DNA of 64,000 nucleotides. Source: Thermoflavifilum sp. (GTDB lineage: Bacteria > Bacteroidota > Bacteroidia > Chitinophagales > Chitinophagaceae). The translations under genes and the position numbers were made by a program. Of the stretch, positions 47,244-55,810 are shown one piece after another (the stretch's first letter is position 1; each line of letters begins with the position of its first letter). Under the pieces are notes generated by a model. The model saw nothing but the letters and a program-made list of their open reading frames with translations. It had not been told where the DNA came from and searched no databases. The stretch spans positions 1,178,001-1,242,000 of the forward strand of contig NZ_CP063141.1 in the NCBI RefSeq assembly GCF_014961315.1, given 5' to 3'.

Positions 47244-47936
47244 TTATGTTGTGGCAATGGCCAGTGTGGCGATGCTGATCTGCACCCGGGGAATCGCGGA
47301 AAGCGTGTCCACGCAAGCATTCAACGTGGCGCCTGTGGTGACTACATCATCGATCAAAAGAAGATGTTTTCCGGTAAAGATATCGGTATTTGCATGAAGC
47401 TGAAAAGCCTGTTGCACATTTTCCTGGCGGGCTTGCCTGTTTTTACGGGTTTGTGATTCCGTAAACAGCTTTCTTTTGAGCAGATGATGAACTACGGGTA
47501 TTTGCAAACAACTCCCCATCGCATCGGCCAGCAAGGCGGCCTGGTTGAATCCACGTTGCCTTTGTTTGCGGGGATGTAACGGCACGGGCAGGATATAGTC
47601 AACCGTAACGAGTTGTCTTTGGAGCATCCAGGCCATCCGTTCGCCCATATATGTTCCTAATTGTTGGTGATGGTGATATTTGATTTGATGGATGATGCGT
47701 TGTAAGATGCCTTGATGATGAAAAAAATAACAGGCTGTGGCAAATTTCACTTCCTGATGATGCATGAACAATTGAAACATGGGATTGAGCTCCACCAGAT
47801 GATAATCTGTGGCGGGTAAGGACGACAGGCAATCATAACACAGCCATTGCCGGGAGATATAGGTGATTTCTTTTCCGCATCCTGCACAGCGTACAGGAAG
47901 CAATGCATTCATCATTTCATGCAGGAAGGAAAACAT
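47244..47936 (-). CDS. ComF family protein (amidophosphoribosyltransferase-like)
   Basis: The 230-residue product has an N-terminal zinc-binding pair of motifs (CAGCGKEI, LCYDC) and a PRTase-type domain with VDYILPVPLHPRKQRQRGFNQAALLA and the phosphoribosyl-pyrophosphate loop LLLIDDVVTTGATLNAC. ComF is needed for DNA uptake in competent Gram-positive and Gram-negative bacteria; in Bacteroidota it is common and its role is less clear. The gene is downstream of radA (80-bp gap) on the same strand. The RadA neighbour, which acts in recombination after uptake, makes a DNA-uptake role plausible but unproven. Confidence 0.88.
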   Translation of the reverse strand: MFSFLHEMMNALLPVRCAGCGKEITYISRQWLCYDCLSSLPATDYHLVELNPMFQLFMHHQEVKFATACYFFHHQGILQRIIHQIKYHHHQQLGTYMGERMAWMLQRQLVTVDYILPVPLHPRKQRQRGFNQAALLADAMGSCLQIPVVHHLLKRKLFTESQTRKNRQARQENVQQAFQLHANTDIFTGKHLLLIDDVVTTGATLNACVDTLSAIPRVQISIATLAIATT

Positions 47937-48016
47937 CAGGTGAAAATAATATGCTGATTTTGTTCGGGCAAGTAAGTAGCTTTTCCCGGCATGCTGACCC
48001 GCAAACAGTTGAGCTT

Positions 48017-49366
48017 TTACTGAAACAGGCGTTGATAAAGCTCCTCCACCTTGCCAACGAGCACCACGTCAATTTCGGGACGAGATGGAATATCCTGATT
48101 GTAACGAGAAAGGAAAATGCGCTGAAAACCCAGACGAGCTGCTTCGGCTATTCGTTGGGCCGGTCGACTGACGGCACGTATTTCACCGCTGAGACCAATT
48201 TCGCCGGCAAAGCAAGTGGCCGGAGAAATACTTACATCTTCATACGAAGATAATAACGCCGCCACCACGGCCAGGTCGAGTGCTGGATCTTCGATATGCA
48301 ATCCGCCCACAATATTCAGAAATACATCCTGGGTATGTAGATGAAATCCTCCGCGTTTTTCGAGCACGGCCAGTAGCAGCTGCAATCTCCGGAGATCGAG
48401 TCCACTCACCGTTCGTTGTGGCGTACCGTACAACGCAGGTGTAACCAGTGCCTGCACTTCAACCAGTAACGGACGAATGCCTTCCAGTGTTGCAGACACA
48501 GCGCTTCCACTGAACACTTCTTCCTTTTGATGCAAAAACAGGGCAGAAGGCTGGCTCACCGGCTTCAATCCCCGATCGGCCATTTCATATACCCCAAGCT
48601 CGAACGAAGCCCCGAATCGGTTTTTTACCGTGCGTAGCAAACGATACACATATTGCCTGTCTCCTTCAAACTGTAATACAGTATCGACGATGTGCTCCAG
48701 CACTTTAGGTCCGGCGATCAGACCGTCTTTGGTGATATGTCCCACCAGGATTACCGGCGTATGGCTGGCTTTGGCATATTCCTGCCAGATAGCGGCACAT
48801 GCTCGAATTTGCCCCACACTGCCTGCAGGAGAGCCCAGCAAGGGGGTGGTCAACGTTTGTATAGAATCCACCAGAACCAGGTTGGGCTGTAATTGATGCA
48901 CCACTTTCATGATCGCCTGCATGTCTGTTTCCGCCAGTAAGTAAAAGGTAGGATGGGTAAGCCCGAGCCTATCGGCACGCATGCGAATTTGCTGTTCGCT
49001 TTCTTCGCCCGTGATGTATAGAATCTGCAGTTGTTGCAGCTGCAGGGCCATTTGCAGCAACAGCGTTGATTTTCCAATACCGGGTTCACCGGCCAGCAAT
49101 ATTAAACTTCCTTGCACCAGTCCACCACCCAATGCACGATTTAATTCTTCATCCGGAATCCGTATGCGATTTTCCTCGGCTGTACGTACCAGCTCCAGTG
49201 AGACGGGTGAAGTAGATTTACGCGTTGATGCAGATGGGCGGCTTGCAGGAGCAACGATTTCTTCTGCAAAACTATTCCATTGTCCACAGGAAGGACATTT
49301 GCCCAGCCATTTCGGGCTCTCATATCCACAATGCTGGCAGAAAAAAGCTACTTTTGGTTTGGCCAT
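48017..49366 (-). CDS. radA: DNA repair protein RadA
   Basis: The 449-residue protein is a RecA-like branch-migration helicase. It has the N-terminal zinc finger (FFCQHCGYESPKWLGKCPSCGQWNSF), Walker A AGEPGIGKST, the RadA-specific motif KNRFGASFELGVYEM (KNRFG), and a C-terminal Lon-protease-like domain (PALYGTPQRTVSGLDLRRLQLLLAVLEKRGGFHL...) that lacks the catalytic serine, as is normal. RadA processes recombination intermediates. The ATG lies 12 bp downstream (minus strand) of a strong 12-bp stem hairpin followed by U-rich sequence, which is an odd position for a terminator. Confidence 0.94.
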   Translation of the reverse strand: MAKPKVAFFCQHCGYESPKWLGKCPSCGQWNSFAEEIVAPASRPSASTRKSTSPVSLELVRTAEENRIRIPDEELNRALGGGLVQGSLILLAGEPGIGKSTLLLQMALQLQQLQILYITGEESEQQIRMRADRLGLTHPTFYLLAETDMQAIMKVVHQLQPNLVLVDSIQTLTTPLLGSPAGSVGQIRACAAIWQEYAKASHTPVILVGHITKDGLIAGPKVLEHIVDTVLQFEGDRQYVYRLLRTVKNRFGASFELGVYEMADRGLKPVSQPSALFLHQKEEVFSGSAVSATLEGIRPLLVEVQALVTPALYGTPQRTVSGLDLRRLQLLLAVLEKRGGFHLHTQDVFLNIVGGLHIEDPALDLAVVAALLSSYEDVSISPATCFAGEIGLSGEIRAVSRPAQRIAEAARLGFQRIFLSRYNQDIPSRPEIDVVLVGKVEELYQRLFQ

Positions 49367-49377
49367 AATTTGCTAAA

Positions 49378-49417
49378 AAGTAAAAAGAGCCAGCACCAGG
49401 ACTGACTCTTTTTACTT
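49378..49417 (-). terminator. perfect 12-bp stem hairpin directly before radA
   Basis: AAGTAAAAAGAG (49378-49389) and CTCTTTTTACTT (49406-49417) pair perfectly around a 16-base loop. Read on the minus strand, the stem is followed by TTT and then, 12 bp on, by the radA ATG, so it looks like an intrinsic terminator for an RNA made upstream, or an attenuator in the radA leader. It can also form in the reverse direction, but no plus-strand gene ends here. Confidence 0.7.
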
Positions 49418-49781
49418 ACTAACCCATTAAATTCAGGACTAAATTAGGAAAAGGGGCAGGAATAAAAAAGTTTTATTTCTCGATTCTTAAGAAATTTTTT
49501 CCGAAAGCATATTATACATGATAAAAATAATATGAATGTGTTTTTGAATTTATCTATATTGTTGTGTTAAACAGTACAGTACACATAATTTTTATGATCT
49601 ATGTTAATTATTTTGAAAATTTAACGCAATGATGACGGTTAGGCGGATGGATGCAGCAAAATAACTGTCAGATTGGCTGATTTTTTTGAAAAAATGGTTA
49701 AATTCCTGGTTATCAAGAAATCGGAAAGCAATTTGAAAGATAGATTTGTAAACTTTTATGCAATCAAAATTTCCATAGCAT
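49418..49781. other. AT-rich gene-free stretch between radA and the YugP-like peptidase gene
   Basis: With the hairpin at 49378 the gap is about 415 bp, the longest in the window. It holds no open frame with recognisable coding character. A -7-like TAGATTTG lies at 49741-49748 before the gene at 49782, without a clear -33 element. The presence of a terminator-like hairpin at the left end leaves room for a minus-strand small RNA of up to 350 bases, for which I have no positive evidence beyond the hairpin. Confidence 0.4.
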
Positions 49782-50468
49782 ATGGCTGGATGGTTTCTCT
49801 TAATGATACTGGTGGCAGGCGCCGGGTTGCTTATTAGCCTGCAATTGCGCAGTAAGTTCAATACATACAGCAAGGTACCTTTGCAGGCAGGGCTTACCGG
49901 TAAGGAGGTAGCCGAAAAAATGTTACACGACAACGGTATTTACGATGTGCAGGTTATTTCGGTAGAAGGTATGCTCACGGATCATTACAACCCGATGAAT
50001 AAGACGGTAAACTTGAGTCCTGACGTGTATCATGGCAGTAGTGTGGCTGCAGCCGCTGTAGCAGCTCATGAATGCGGGCATGCCGTACAACACGCCCGGG
50101 CATATAGCATGCTGATGTTACGTTCTCAGCTTGTGCCCGTGGTACAATTCAGCGCCGGCATCGTAAACTGGATTTTGCTGGCGGGTATTCTCACCTTTCG
50201 ATTTTTCCCGCAGCTGTTGCTGATTGGCATCATCCTTTTCGCGGTGATTACCCTTTTTGCTTTGATTACACTTCCCGTAGAATTTGATGCTTCGCGCAGG
50301 GGGCTGGCCTGGCTTACATCGGCTCATATTACCACTCCTGCAGAATATGAAAAAGCCCGGGATGCCCTGTGGTGGGCGGCTATGACCTATGTGGTCGCGG
50401 CGATTAATTCGCTGATCACCTTATTTTATTACATCAGCATTTTTCTGGGCGGACGTAACCGAAATTAA
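49782..50468 (+). CDS. zinc metallopeptidase, YugP/DUF2268-like (neutral zinc membrane peptidase)
   Basis: This 228-residue membrane protein contains the zinc motif HECGHAVQH (within AAHECGHAVQHARAY), preceded by the substrate-side helix and followed by hydrophobic helices VPVVQFSAGIVNWILLAGILTF, LLLIGIILFAVITLFALITLPVEFDASRRGLAWL and a C-terminal helix TYVVAAINSLITLFYYISIFLG. The EFDAS segment supplies the third zinc ligand Glu in the YugP family. The family is conserved in Bacteroidota and Firmicutes; its substrates are not known. It stands alone between radA and the ribosomal operon. Confidence 0.85.
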   Translation: MAGWFLLMILVAGAGLLISLQLRSKFNTYSKVPLQAGLTGKEVAEKMLHDNGIYDVQVISVEGMLTDHYNPMNKTVNLSPDVYHGSSVAAAAVAAHECGHAVQHARAYSMLMLRSQLVPVVQFSAGIVNWILLAGILTFRFFPQLLLIGIILFAVITLFALITLPVEFDASRRGLAWLTSAHITTPAEYEKARDALWWAAMTYVVAAINSLITLFYYISIFLGGRNRN

Positions 50469-50537
50469 AAGGTAGTCGAATTCTTACCTGATAATCAGCG
50501 TGTTATACATGCATGATCAAAAATTTCATACATTTTG

Positions 50538-50568
50538 TTGTCAAAATCGGGGTGTCTCGCTATCTTTG
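50538..50568 (+). promoter_or_regulatory. promoter of the rplM-rpsI-rpsB-tsf operon
   Basis: TTG at 50538-50540 and TATCTTTG at 50561-50568 are separated by 20 bp. The leader of about 20 bases contains a small hairpin, ATTTGA (50576-50581) and TCAAAT (50587-50592), that ends 1 bp before the rplM ATG and could affect initiation. Confidence 0.65.
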
Positions 50569-50593
50569 CAGCCCCATTTGAAAGCATCAAATC

Positions 50594-51046
50594 ATGGAAA
50601 AAAATAGTTTCAGGACGATATCAGCCAATGCTGCCACGGTACAGCATCGCTGGTATGTGGTAGATGCCACCAATCAAACTTTAGGCAGGCTTTGTTCACA
50701 GATTGCAGCCATCCTCAGGGGGAAGCATAAACCCTATTTTACACCCCATGTGGATTGCGGCGATTATGTCATTGTAATCAATGCCGACAAGGTAGCCCTA
50801 ACCGGCAGGAAATGGAAAACCAAAGCATACATCAGTTTCACGGGCTATCCGGGTGGCCAGAAAAAAGAATCGGCCATCAGTTTGCTTCACCGCAGACCGG
50901 AAGCGCTGATTGAAAGAGCCGTGAAAGGGATGTTACCCAAAAACAGGCTGGGGCGGAAGCTATTTCGGAAATTATTTGTTTACGCTGGCCCCGAACATCC
51001 GCACCATGCTCAAAAACCAGAACCCATTCAGTTATCAACTAAATAA
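50594..51046 (+). CDS. rplM: 50S ribosomal protein L13
   Basis: The 150-residue product matches L13: WYVVDATNQTLGRLCSQIAAILRGKHKPYFTPHVDCGDYVIVINADKVALTGRKWKTK, YISFTGYPGG and the C-terminal VKGMLPKNRLGRKLFRKLFVYAGPEHPHHAQKPEP. It assembles early on 23S rRNA. Length is normal. It begins the conserved Bacteroidota order rplM-rpsI-rpsB-tsf, followed by rpsI after 5 bp. Confidence 0.97.
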   Translation: MEKNSFRTISANAATVQHRWYVVDATNQTLGRLCSQIAAILRGKHKPYFTPHVDCGDYVIVINADKVALTGRKWKTKAYISFTGYPGGQKKESAISLLHRRPEALIERAVKGMLPKNRLGRKLFRKLFVYAGPEHPHHAQKPEPIQLSTK

Positions 51047-51051
51047 ATTCC

Positions 51052-51441
51052 ATGGAAAAGCAACTCATCCAGGTTGGTCGTCGTAAGGAAGCTGTTGCCC
51101 GCGTGGTCATCCGCAAGGGTACCGGCCAGATCACGGTCAATGAAAAGCCATTTGCCACCTATTTCCCAGTACTTTACCTGCAGCATCAGGTGACCTTACC
51201 CTTGAAAACCATTGAAGCACTTGATCAATTTGATGTGGTGGTAAATGTGCAGGGTGGTGGGAAAAAAGGACAGGCCGAAGCCATTAAGTTAGGCATTGCC
51301 CGCGCATTATGCGAGCTGAATCCGGAATTCAGACCGCTGTTGAAAAAAGCAGGTTTGCTTACGCGTGATCCCCGGGCAGTGGAACGTAAGAAGCCGGGCA
51401 AGAAAAAAGCGCGTCGGAGCTTCCAGTTCTCCAAACGATAA
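51052..51441 (+). CDS. rpsI: 30S ribosomal protein S9
   Basis: The 129-residue product matches S9: QVGRRKEAVARVVIRKGTGQITVN, VVVNVQGGGKKGQAEAIKLGIARAL and the C-terminal tail LLTRDPRAVERKKPGKKKARRSFQFSKR, whose terminal Lys-Arg reaches the P-site tRNA. It starts 5 bp after rplM and is co-transcribed with it. Confidence 0.97.
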   Translation: MEKQLIQVGRRKEAVARVVIRKGTGQITVNEKPFATYFPVLYLQHQVTLPLKTIEALDQFDVVVNVQGGGKKGQAEAIKLGIARALCELNPEFRPLLKKAGLLTRDPRAVERKKPGKKKARRSFQFSKR

Positions 51442-51486
51442 TGTTTATTGTAAATCAATCCTTTTCACCAAAGATTGTAAATATTT

Positions 51487-52365
51487 ATGGAAGAATCAGC
51501 AGTATCCTTGCAGCAGCAGCTTTTAGAGGCCGGGGTTCATTTCGGACACCTCCGTAAGAAATGGAATCCCAAAATGCTTCCCTATATCTTCGCTGAGAAA
51601 AAGGGCATTCATATCATCGATTTAAACAAAACCACTGAATGCCTTCAGGAAGCTGCAGCTGCGCTGAAATCCATCGCTAAAAGCGGAAAGAAAATTTTGT
51701 TTGTAGCTACCAAAAAACAGGCAAAAGATATCGTAGCCGAAGCGGCACAGAAAGTAAACATGCCTTATGTTACCGAACGCTGGCTGGGAGGCATGCTTAC
51801 CAACTTTGCCACCATTCGCAGGAGCGTGAAGAAAATGCAGAGCATTGAAAAAATGCTCACGGATGGAACGCTCGATAGCGTAACCAAAAAAGAAAGATTA
51901 AGGCTACAGCGGGAGAAAGAAAAAATGGAAAAAGTGCTGGGGGGCGTAGCACAGATGGCCCGTCTGCCGGCAGCCGTATTCATTGTTGACATTACCCATG
52001 AGGCCATTGCCCTTGCCGAAGCGCGTCGGTTAAACATCACCACTTTCGGTGTGGTGGATACAAACGCCGATCCCACCAAGGTTGATTTCCCGATTCCAGC
52101 CAACGACGATGCAACCAAGTCCATTGCCATTATCACCCACTATGTTACCGCTGCAATTGCAGAGGGACTGGCCGAACGAGCAAGTGAAAAAGAAGAGCTG
52201 CATGAAGATGAAGAGGCGCATGAACATACCACTACACGCGAGTTGAGTGTAGATGTGGATGAAGAGGAAGCGCCACGGCCCGTACGTGGAGCCAAACCTG
52301 CGGCTCCTAAACGTCGGGTACCCCTGGCAGGAGGTGGAGGTCGCAGACCGGCCCAGAAACGTTAA
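51487..52365 (+). CDS. rpsB: 30S ribosomal protein S2 with extended C-terminus
   Basis: The first ~225 residues match S2: LLEAGVHFGHLRKKWNPKM, FAEKKGIHIIDLNKTTECL, FVATKKQAKDIVAEAA, YVTERWLGGMLTNFATI, GGVAQMARLPAAVFIVD and VVDTNADPTKVDFPIPANDDATKSI. The remaining ~65 residues form an acidic then basic, low-complexity tail (KEELHEDEEAHEH ... GAKPAAPKRRVPLAGGGGRRP) that is not part of the core. Such tails are known in Bacteroidota S2 but vary in length. S2 binds the 30S head with S1. The gene is in the operon, 45 bp after rpsI. Confidence 0.96.
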   Translation: MEESAVSLQQQLLEAGVHFGHLRKKWNPKMLPYIFAEKKGIHIIDLNKTTECLQEAAAALKSIAKSGKKILFVATKKQAKDIVAEAAQKVNMPYVTERWLGGMLTNFATIRRSVKKMQSIEKMLTDGTLDSVTKKERLRLQREKEKMEKVLGGVAQMARLPAAVFIVDITHEAIALAEARRLNITTFGVVDTNADPTKVDFPIPANDDATKSIAIITHYVTAAIAEGLAERASEKEELHEDEEAHEHTTTRELSVDVDEEEAPRPVRGAKPAAPKRRVPLAGGGGRRPAQKR

Positions 52366-52403
52366 TCTTATTGTTTCATGTATTTTAAAAATCCAGGCTT
52401 GAT

Positions 52404-53249
52404 ATGGCTCAGATAACTGCAGCAGACGTAAATAAACTCAGGCAACAAACCGGAGCCGGCATGATGGATTGCCGGAAAGCCCTGATAGAAAGTGATGGAG
52501 ATTTTGAAAAAGCGATTGATTATCTCCGCAAAAAAGGAGCAAAAATTGCCGCCCAGCGCTCGGATCGGGAAGCCAGGGAAGGCGTTGTCATCGCACGAAC
52601 CACTCCCGATGGGAAAAAAGGCGTACTGGTACTGCTCAGCTGTGAAACCGATTTTGTAGCCAAAAATCAGGATTTCATCCAATTTGCTGAAACCATAGCA
52701 CAGACAGCCCTGCAACACGATGTGCACCAGCTGCAGGATTTACTCCAGATTCAGATAGCACATGAACCTCTGCAAAATCGCGTACTGGATCAAATGGCCA
52801 GAATAGGGGAAAAAATTGAACTTAGCCGTTTTGAACGAATCGACGCACCTGGCGTCGTAGCTTACACACATGCCGGGAACCGCATTGGCGTATTGATTGG
52901 CCTGAACATGGTGCTGGATCCTGCTATCGAACAGGCTGGGCGCGACATAGCCATGCAGGTGGCGGCCATGAAGCCTATTGCGGTGGATCGGGATCAGGTC
53001 CCGGAGGAAATCCTCAATCGGGAAAAAGAAATTGTGTGGGAGCAATTGAAACAAGACCCTAAAATGCAGGGCAAACCCGAGAATATCCTGGCCAAAATCG
53101 CAGAAGGTAAGCTCGAAGCCTTTTTTAAAGAAAACACCTTACTCGCGCAAACCTTTGTAAAAAATCACGAACAAACAGTTGCACAGTTTCTGGCTTCGGT
53201 GCACCCCAACTTGCGGGTCACGGGCTTTAAACGTGTGGCCTTAGGATAA
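52404..53249 (+). CDS. tsf: translation elongation factor Ts
   Basis: The 281-residue product matches EF-Ts, which catalyses GDP-GTP exchange on EF-Tu. Motifs: ADVNKLRQQTGAGMMDCRKALIESDGDFEKAIDYLRKKG (N-terminal UBA-like domain and the EF-Tu-contacting TDF region follow), VLLSCETDFVAKNQDF and VAAMKPIAVDRDQVPEEIL, plus the C-terminal LAQTFVKNHEQTVAQFL. Length is normal. It ends in a strong intrinsic terminator, so pyrH downstream is a separate unit. Confidence 0.96.
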   Translation: MAQITAADVNKLRQQTGAGMMDCRKALIESDGDFEKAIDYLRKKGAKIAAQRSDREAREGVVIARTTPDGKKGVLVLLSCETDFVAKNQDFIQFAETIAQTALQHDVHQLQDLLQIQIAHEPLQNRVLDQMARIGEKIELSRFERIDAPGVVAYTHAGNRIGVLIGLNMVLDPAIEQAGRDIAMQVAAMKPIAVDRDQVPEEILNREKEIVWEQLKQDPKMQGKPENILAKIAEGKLEAFFKENTLLAQTFVKNHEQTVAQFLASVHPNLRVTGFKRVALG

Positions 53250-53260
53250 AAAACTTATGA

Positions 53261-53288
53261 AGCGGGAAAACAATTTCCCGCTTTTTTT
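53261..53288 (+). terminator. intrinsic terminator after tsf
   Basis: AGCGGGAAA (53261-53269) and TTTCCCGCT (53274-53282) form a 9-bp stem with a 4-base loop, followed by a run of seven T. It lies 11 bp after the tsf stop and is the clearest terminator in the window. Confidence 0.88.
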
Positions 53289-53336
53289 ATGCTTGGAACT
53301 GACTGATGTAAATTTACAATCATAAGTGATTTGCCT

Positions 53337-54050
53337 ATGATTCCCAAATACAAACGCATATTATTGAAACTGAGCGGCGAATCGCTGATGGGCAAACGCA
53401 ATTATGGTATCGATCCCCAGGTGATTGCCCAGTATGCTCAGGATATCAAGTCGGTGACCGATCTCGGCGTGCAGGTGGCTATTGTGATCGGGGGTGGAAA
53501 TATCTACAGGGGTATGGATAGCGAAGAAACCGGCATTGAACGCGCACAGGGCGACTATATGGGCATGCTGGCGACCGTGATTAATGGTATGGCACTGCAA
53601 AGCGGATTGGAAAAGATTGGCCTGTTTACCCGCCTACAATCGGCAATTAAAATGGAACAAATTGCCGAGCCTTATATCAGACGCAGGGCGATACGCCATC
53701 TGGAAAAAGGGAGAGTGGTGATTTTTGGAGCAGGTACCGGCAATCCGTATTTCACTACCGATACAGCTGCCTCGCTTCGTGCTGTAGAAATCGGTGCAGA
53801 TGTGATCCTGAAAGGTACACGCGTGGATGGAATATATTCTGCCGATCCAGAAGTGGACGCCCATGCAACCCTTTACAGGACCATCTCTTTTGAGGAAGTC
53901 TATCGCAACAACCTGAATGTGATGGACATGACCGCCTTTACCCTCTGTCAGGAAAACAATCTACCCATTATCGTGTTTGATATGAATACACCCGGGAATT
54001 TACTAAAAGTCGTGATCGGGGAAAAGGTGGGCACGCTGGTCACCAAATAA
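53337..54050 (+). CDS. pyrH: uridylate kinase
   Basis: The 237-residue enzyme phosphorylates UMP to UDP in pyrimidine biosynthesis. Motifs: [102 protein letters not shown] and [28 protein letters not shown] chose the ATG at 53337 (MIPKYKRIL); the upstream TTG at 53331 is not needed. A -7-like TAAATTTA lies just before, but it is a weak match. pdxH follows closely. Confidence 0.95.
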   Translation: MIPKYKRILLKLSGESLMGKRNYGIDPQVIAQYAQDIKSVTDLGVQVAIVIGGGNIYRGMDSEETGIERAQGDYMGMLATVINGMALQSGLEKIGLFTRLQSAIKMEQIAEPYIRRRAIRHLEKGRVVIFGAGTGNPYFTTDTAASLRAVEIGADVILKGTRVDGIYSADPEVDAHATLYRTISFEEVYRNNLNVMDMTAFTLCQENNLPIIVFDMNTPGNLLKVVIGEKVGTLVTK

Positions 54051-54062
54051 TGATTGTTTCTC

Positions 54063-54713
54063 GTGGAAAAAGATGATATCCATATTGCAGATCTCCGACG
54101 GGAATACAGTCGAGCTAAGCTTGATGAGCGCGAGGTAGCCGATAATCCCTTTGTTCAGTTTCAACGCTGGTTCCAACAGGCCCTCGATAGCCATGTGCTC
54201 GATGCCAATGCCATGGTTCTTGCTACCTGTGGGTCAGATGCACAACCATCTGCAAGGGTTGTGCTCTTAAAAGCATTCGACGAGCGTGGTATGGTTTTCT
54301 ATACGAATTATGAAAGCCATAAAGCAAAAGACCTCACCGAGAATCCACTCGCTGCGCTCTTGTTTTACTGGAAAGAACTGGAGCGTCAGGTGCGTATAGA
54401 AGGAAGGGTTGAAAAACTAACCACGCAGGAAAATGAAGCCTATTTTCAATCCCGACCCCTGGAAAGTCAGATCAGCGCATGGGCTTCCCCACAAAGCCAG
54501 CCCATTGAAGATAGGGCTGTGCTTAAAGCCCGTGTAGAGGCTTATCGGCGCCAATTTGAACATACACCGATCAATTGCCCCCCTTTCTGGGGTGGTTATC
54601 GCCTCATTCCCCACTATTTTGAATTCTGGCAGGGTCGCGAACAGCGGCTCCACGACCGCATCATTTATCAAAAATCAGCCGATAAATGGGTGATAGGCCG
54701 ACTGGCGCCTTAA
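54063..54713 (+). CDS. pdxH: pyridoxamine 5'-phosphate oxidase
   Basis: The 216-residue flavoenzyme makes pyridoxal 5'-phosphate, using FMN. Motifs: [110 protein letters not shown] and [28 protein letters not shown], the last giving the FMN and substrate site. No ATG begins the frame; the first possible starts are TTG 54054 and GTG 54063. I prefer GTG 54063, because [16 protein letters not shown] matches the normal length. It follows pyrH by 12 bp. Confidence 0.93.
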   Translation: MEKDDIHIADLRREYSRAKLDEREVADNPFVQFQRWFQQALDSHVLDANAMVLATCGSDAQPSARVVLLKAFDERGMVFYTNYESHKAKDLTENPLAALLFYWKELERQVRIEGRVEKLTTQENEAYFQSRPLESQISAWASPQSQPIEDRAVLKARVEAYRRQFEHTPINCPPFWGGYRLIPHYFEFWQGREQRLHDRIIYQKSADKWVIGRLAP

Positions 54714-54868
54714 GCCTGCTGGGACGAGCTTGCAGGAGCTTCTGTGGATGAAGTAGCGGTCCTGGTTACAGGAAATTGTTTCTTGTTTTGTTTTCTCGCG
54801 GGGCGCGACTTGCCAAATGTGCCCTTCCAGATTTTACCTCTACGGGTACGAATATCTCCTTTTCCCAT
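54710..54868 (-). CDS. 30S ribosomal protein THX
   Basis: The 52-residue product starts [26 protein letters not shown], the full signature of the THX family, a small basic protein first seen in Thermus 30S subunits and common in Bacteroidota. A Ser/Ala-rich tail follows. The frame could extend up to 54910, but that start is not conserved. It lies downstream of the HU gene past a terminator, so it may be read through or have its own weak promoter. Its stop overlaps the pdxH stop region (4 bp, convergent). Confidence 0.9.
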   Translation of the reverse strand: MGKGDIRTRRGKIWKGTFGKSRPARKQNKKQFPVTRTATSSTEAPASSSQQA

Positions 54869-54891
54869 AGCTGATGAACGATTTTTGACAG

Positions 54892-54930
54892 GCAAAAATA
54901 AAAAAAGCAAGGATGTAAATCCCTGCTTTT
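54892..54930 (-). terminator. intrinsic terminator after the HU gene
   Basis: On the minus strand AAAAGCA and GGAT pair with ATCC and TGCTTTT around a GTAA-type loop (54903-54930, one mismatch), followed by a U-rich run through 54892. It lies 24 bp after the HU stop codon. Confidence 0.7.
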
Positions 54931-54953
54931 ACCAGACAAGTTTTTCGCGAAGC

Positions 54954-55226
54954 TTATTTCAGCTTGGATGCGAAAGCTTTACCAGCCTTGAATTTGGCCA
55001 CTTTCTTTGCAGGAATTTTGATGATCTTCCCGGTCTGTGGATTGCGGCCGTTACGTGCATTACGCTTGGATACAGAGAAAGTACCAAATCCTACCAGTGT
55101 AACCTTGCCGCCCTTTTTCAGGGTTTCAACAACGGCACTGGTGAAGGCATCCAGCGCATCATTGGCTTGAGCCTTGGTGATGCCTGCGTCTTTGGCAATC
55201 TTGTCAATTAATTCGGCTTTGTTCAT
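54954..55226 (-). CDS. HU-family DNA-binding protein
   Basis: The 90-residue product has the full HU/IHF pattern: [85 protein letters not shown]. The arm motif GRNPQTG inserts into the minor groove. It compacts the nucleoid. A promoter of the usual form lies upstream (55269-55299), and a terminator downstream. I chose the ATG at 55226 over the frame start at 55298, because that is where homology begins. Confidence 0.96.
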   Translation of the reverse strand: MNKAELIDKIAKDAGITKAQANDALDAFTSAVVETLKKGGKVTLVGFGTFSVSKRNARNGRNPQTGKIIKIPAKKVAKFKAGKAFASKLK

Positions 55227-55268
55227 AGTGCGAACAGTTTTTGAATGGTGAAAAATAATTGATTTGAG

Positions 55269-55299
55269 CAAATTTAGTGCGTTTTGGCATATTACCAAA
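55269..55299 (-). promoter_or_regulatory. promoter of the HU gene
   Basis: On the minus strand TTTG (55296-55299) and TAAATTTG (55269-55276) are separated by 19 bp. Transcription would start near 55262, giving a leader of about 36 bases. Confidence 0.7.
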
Positions 55300-55506
55300 T
55301 ATTTTAAGCTGTTTTTCGTTTTCTGAAATAGGCTACAGGCGTAGGTTAGCGCGAATCAGGAATAAAAATGCCTGATGATATATGCAGGGTATATGATTGA
55401 AATGCAGTTTGGTGGCTTATTTCAAGCGTTTCTGCTTATCTTATCCCTTCATCTATAAGGTTTAAAATGAGTTTTAAAAAAGTGCATTTCCTGTGGATAA
55501 ACCCTG

Positions 55507-55806
55507 TCAAAGCGAAATTTCTTCCATCACACTCTGGAAGTAAACGACCGATGTTCCCAGTAGTTGCATCATATACTGAAGTTCGGGCTGTAGCGATTGG
55601 ATGAGATGGGTATATGCCTGCATATTATGAACGGCTACCTGCTGGGTGAAGGTAAGGCCATCATGGGTTTGATGTAGCAATCGGCAAAAATGAAGCTGGG
55701 TGGCATTGAGCTCTTGTAACGTCGGCAGCCATCGGTGTAGCAACCAGTCTTTCCATTGTTCAAAGGCTTCCGAAGCTACATTCCAGGTGATATTGCAAAT
55801 GACCAT
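55507..55806 (-). CDS. DUF4286 family protein
   Basis: The 99-residue product resembles DUF4286, a small family of unknown role in Bacteroidota: MVICNITWNVASEAFEQWKDWLLHRWLPTL at the start, a central HQTHDGLTFTQQVAVHNMQAYTHLIQ and a final LGTSVVYFQSVMEEI. It has the look of a dimeric alpha/beta ferredoxin-like fold. It follows exonuclease III by 4 bp on the same strand and is probably co-transcribed. The gap downstream (55299-55506) shows nothing but a short ATCAGG/CCTGAT repeat without a T-run. Confidence 0.75.
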   Translation of the reverse strand: MVICNITWNVASEAFEQWKDWLLHRWLPTLQELNATQLHFCRLLHQTHDGLTFTQQVAVHNMQAYTHLIQSLQPELQYMMQLLGTSVVYFQSVMEEISL

Positions 55807-55810
55807 CGGT

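Noticed and set aside
55355..55376. ATCAGG/CCTGAT inverted repeat downstream of the DUF4286 gene
   Set aside because: The stem is 6 bp with a 10-base loop and lacks a U-tract, so it is too weak to call a terminator.
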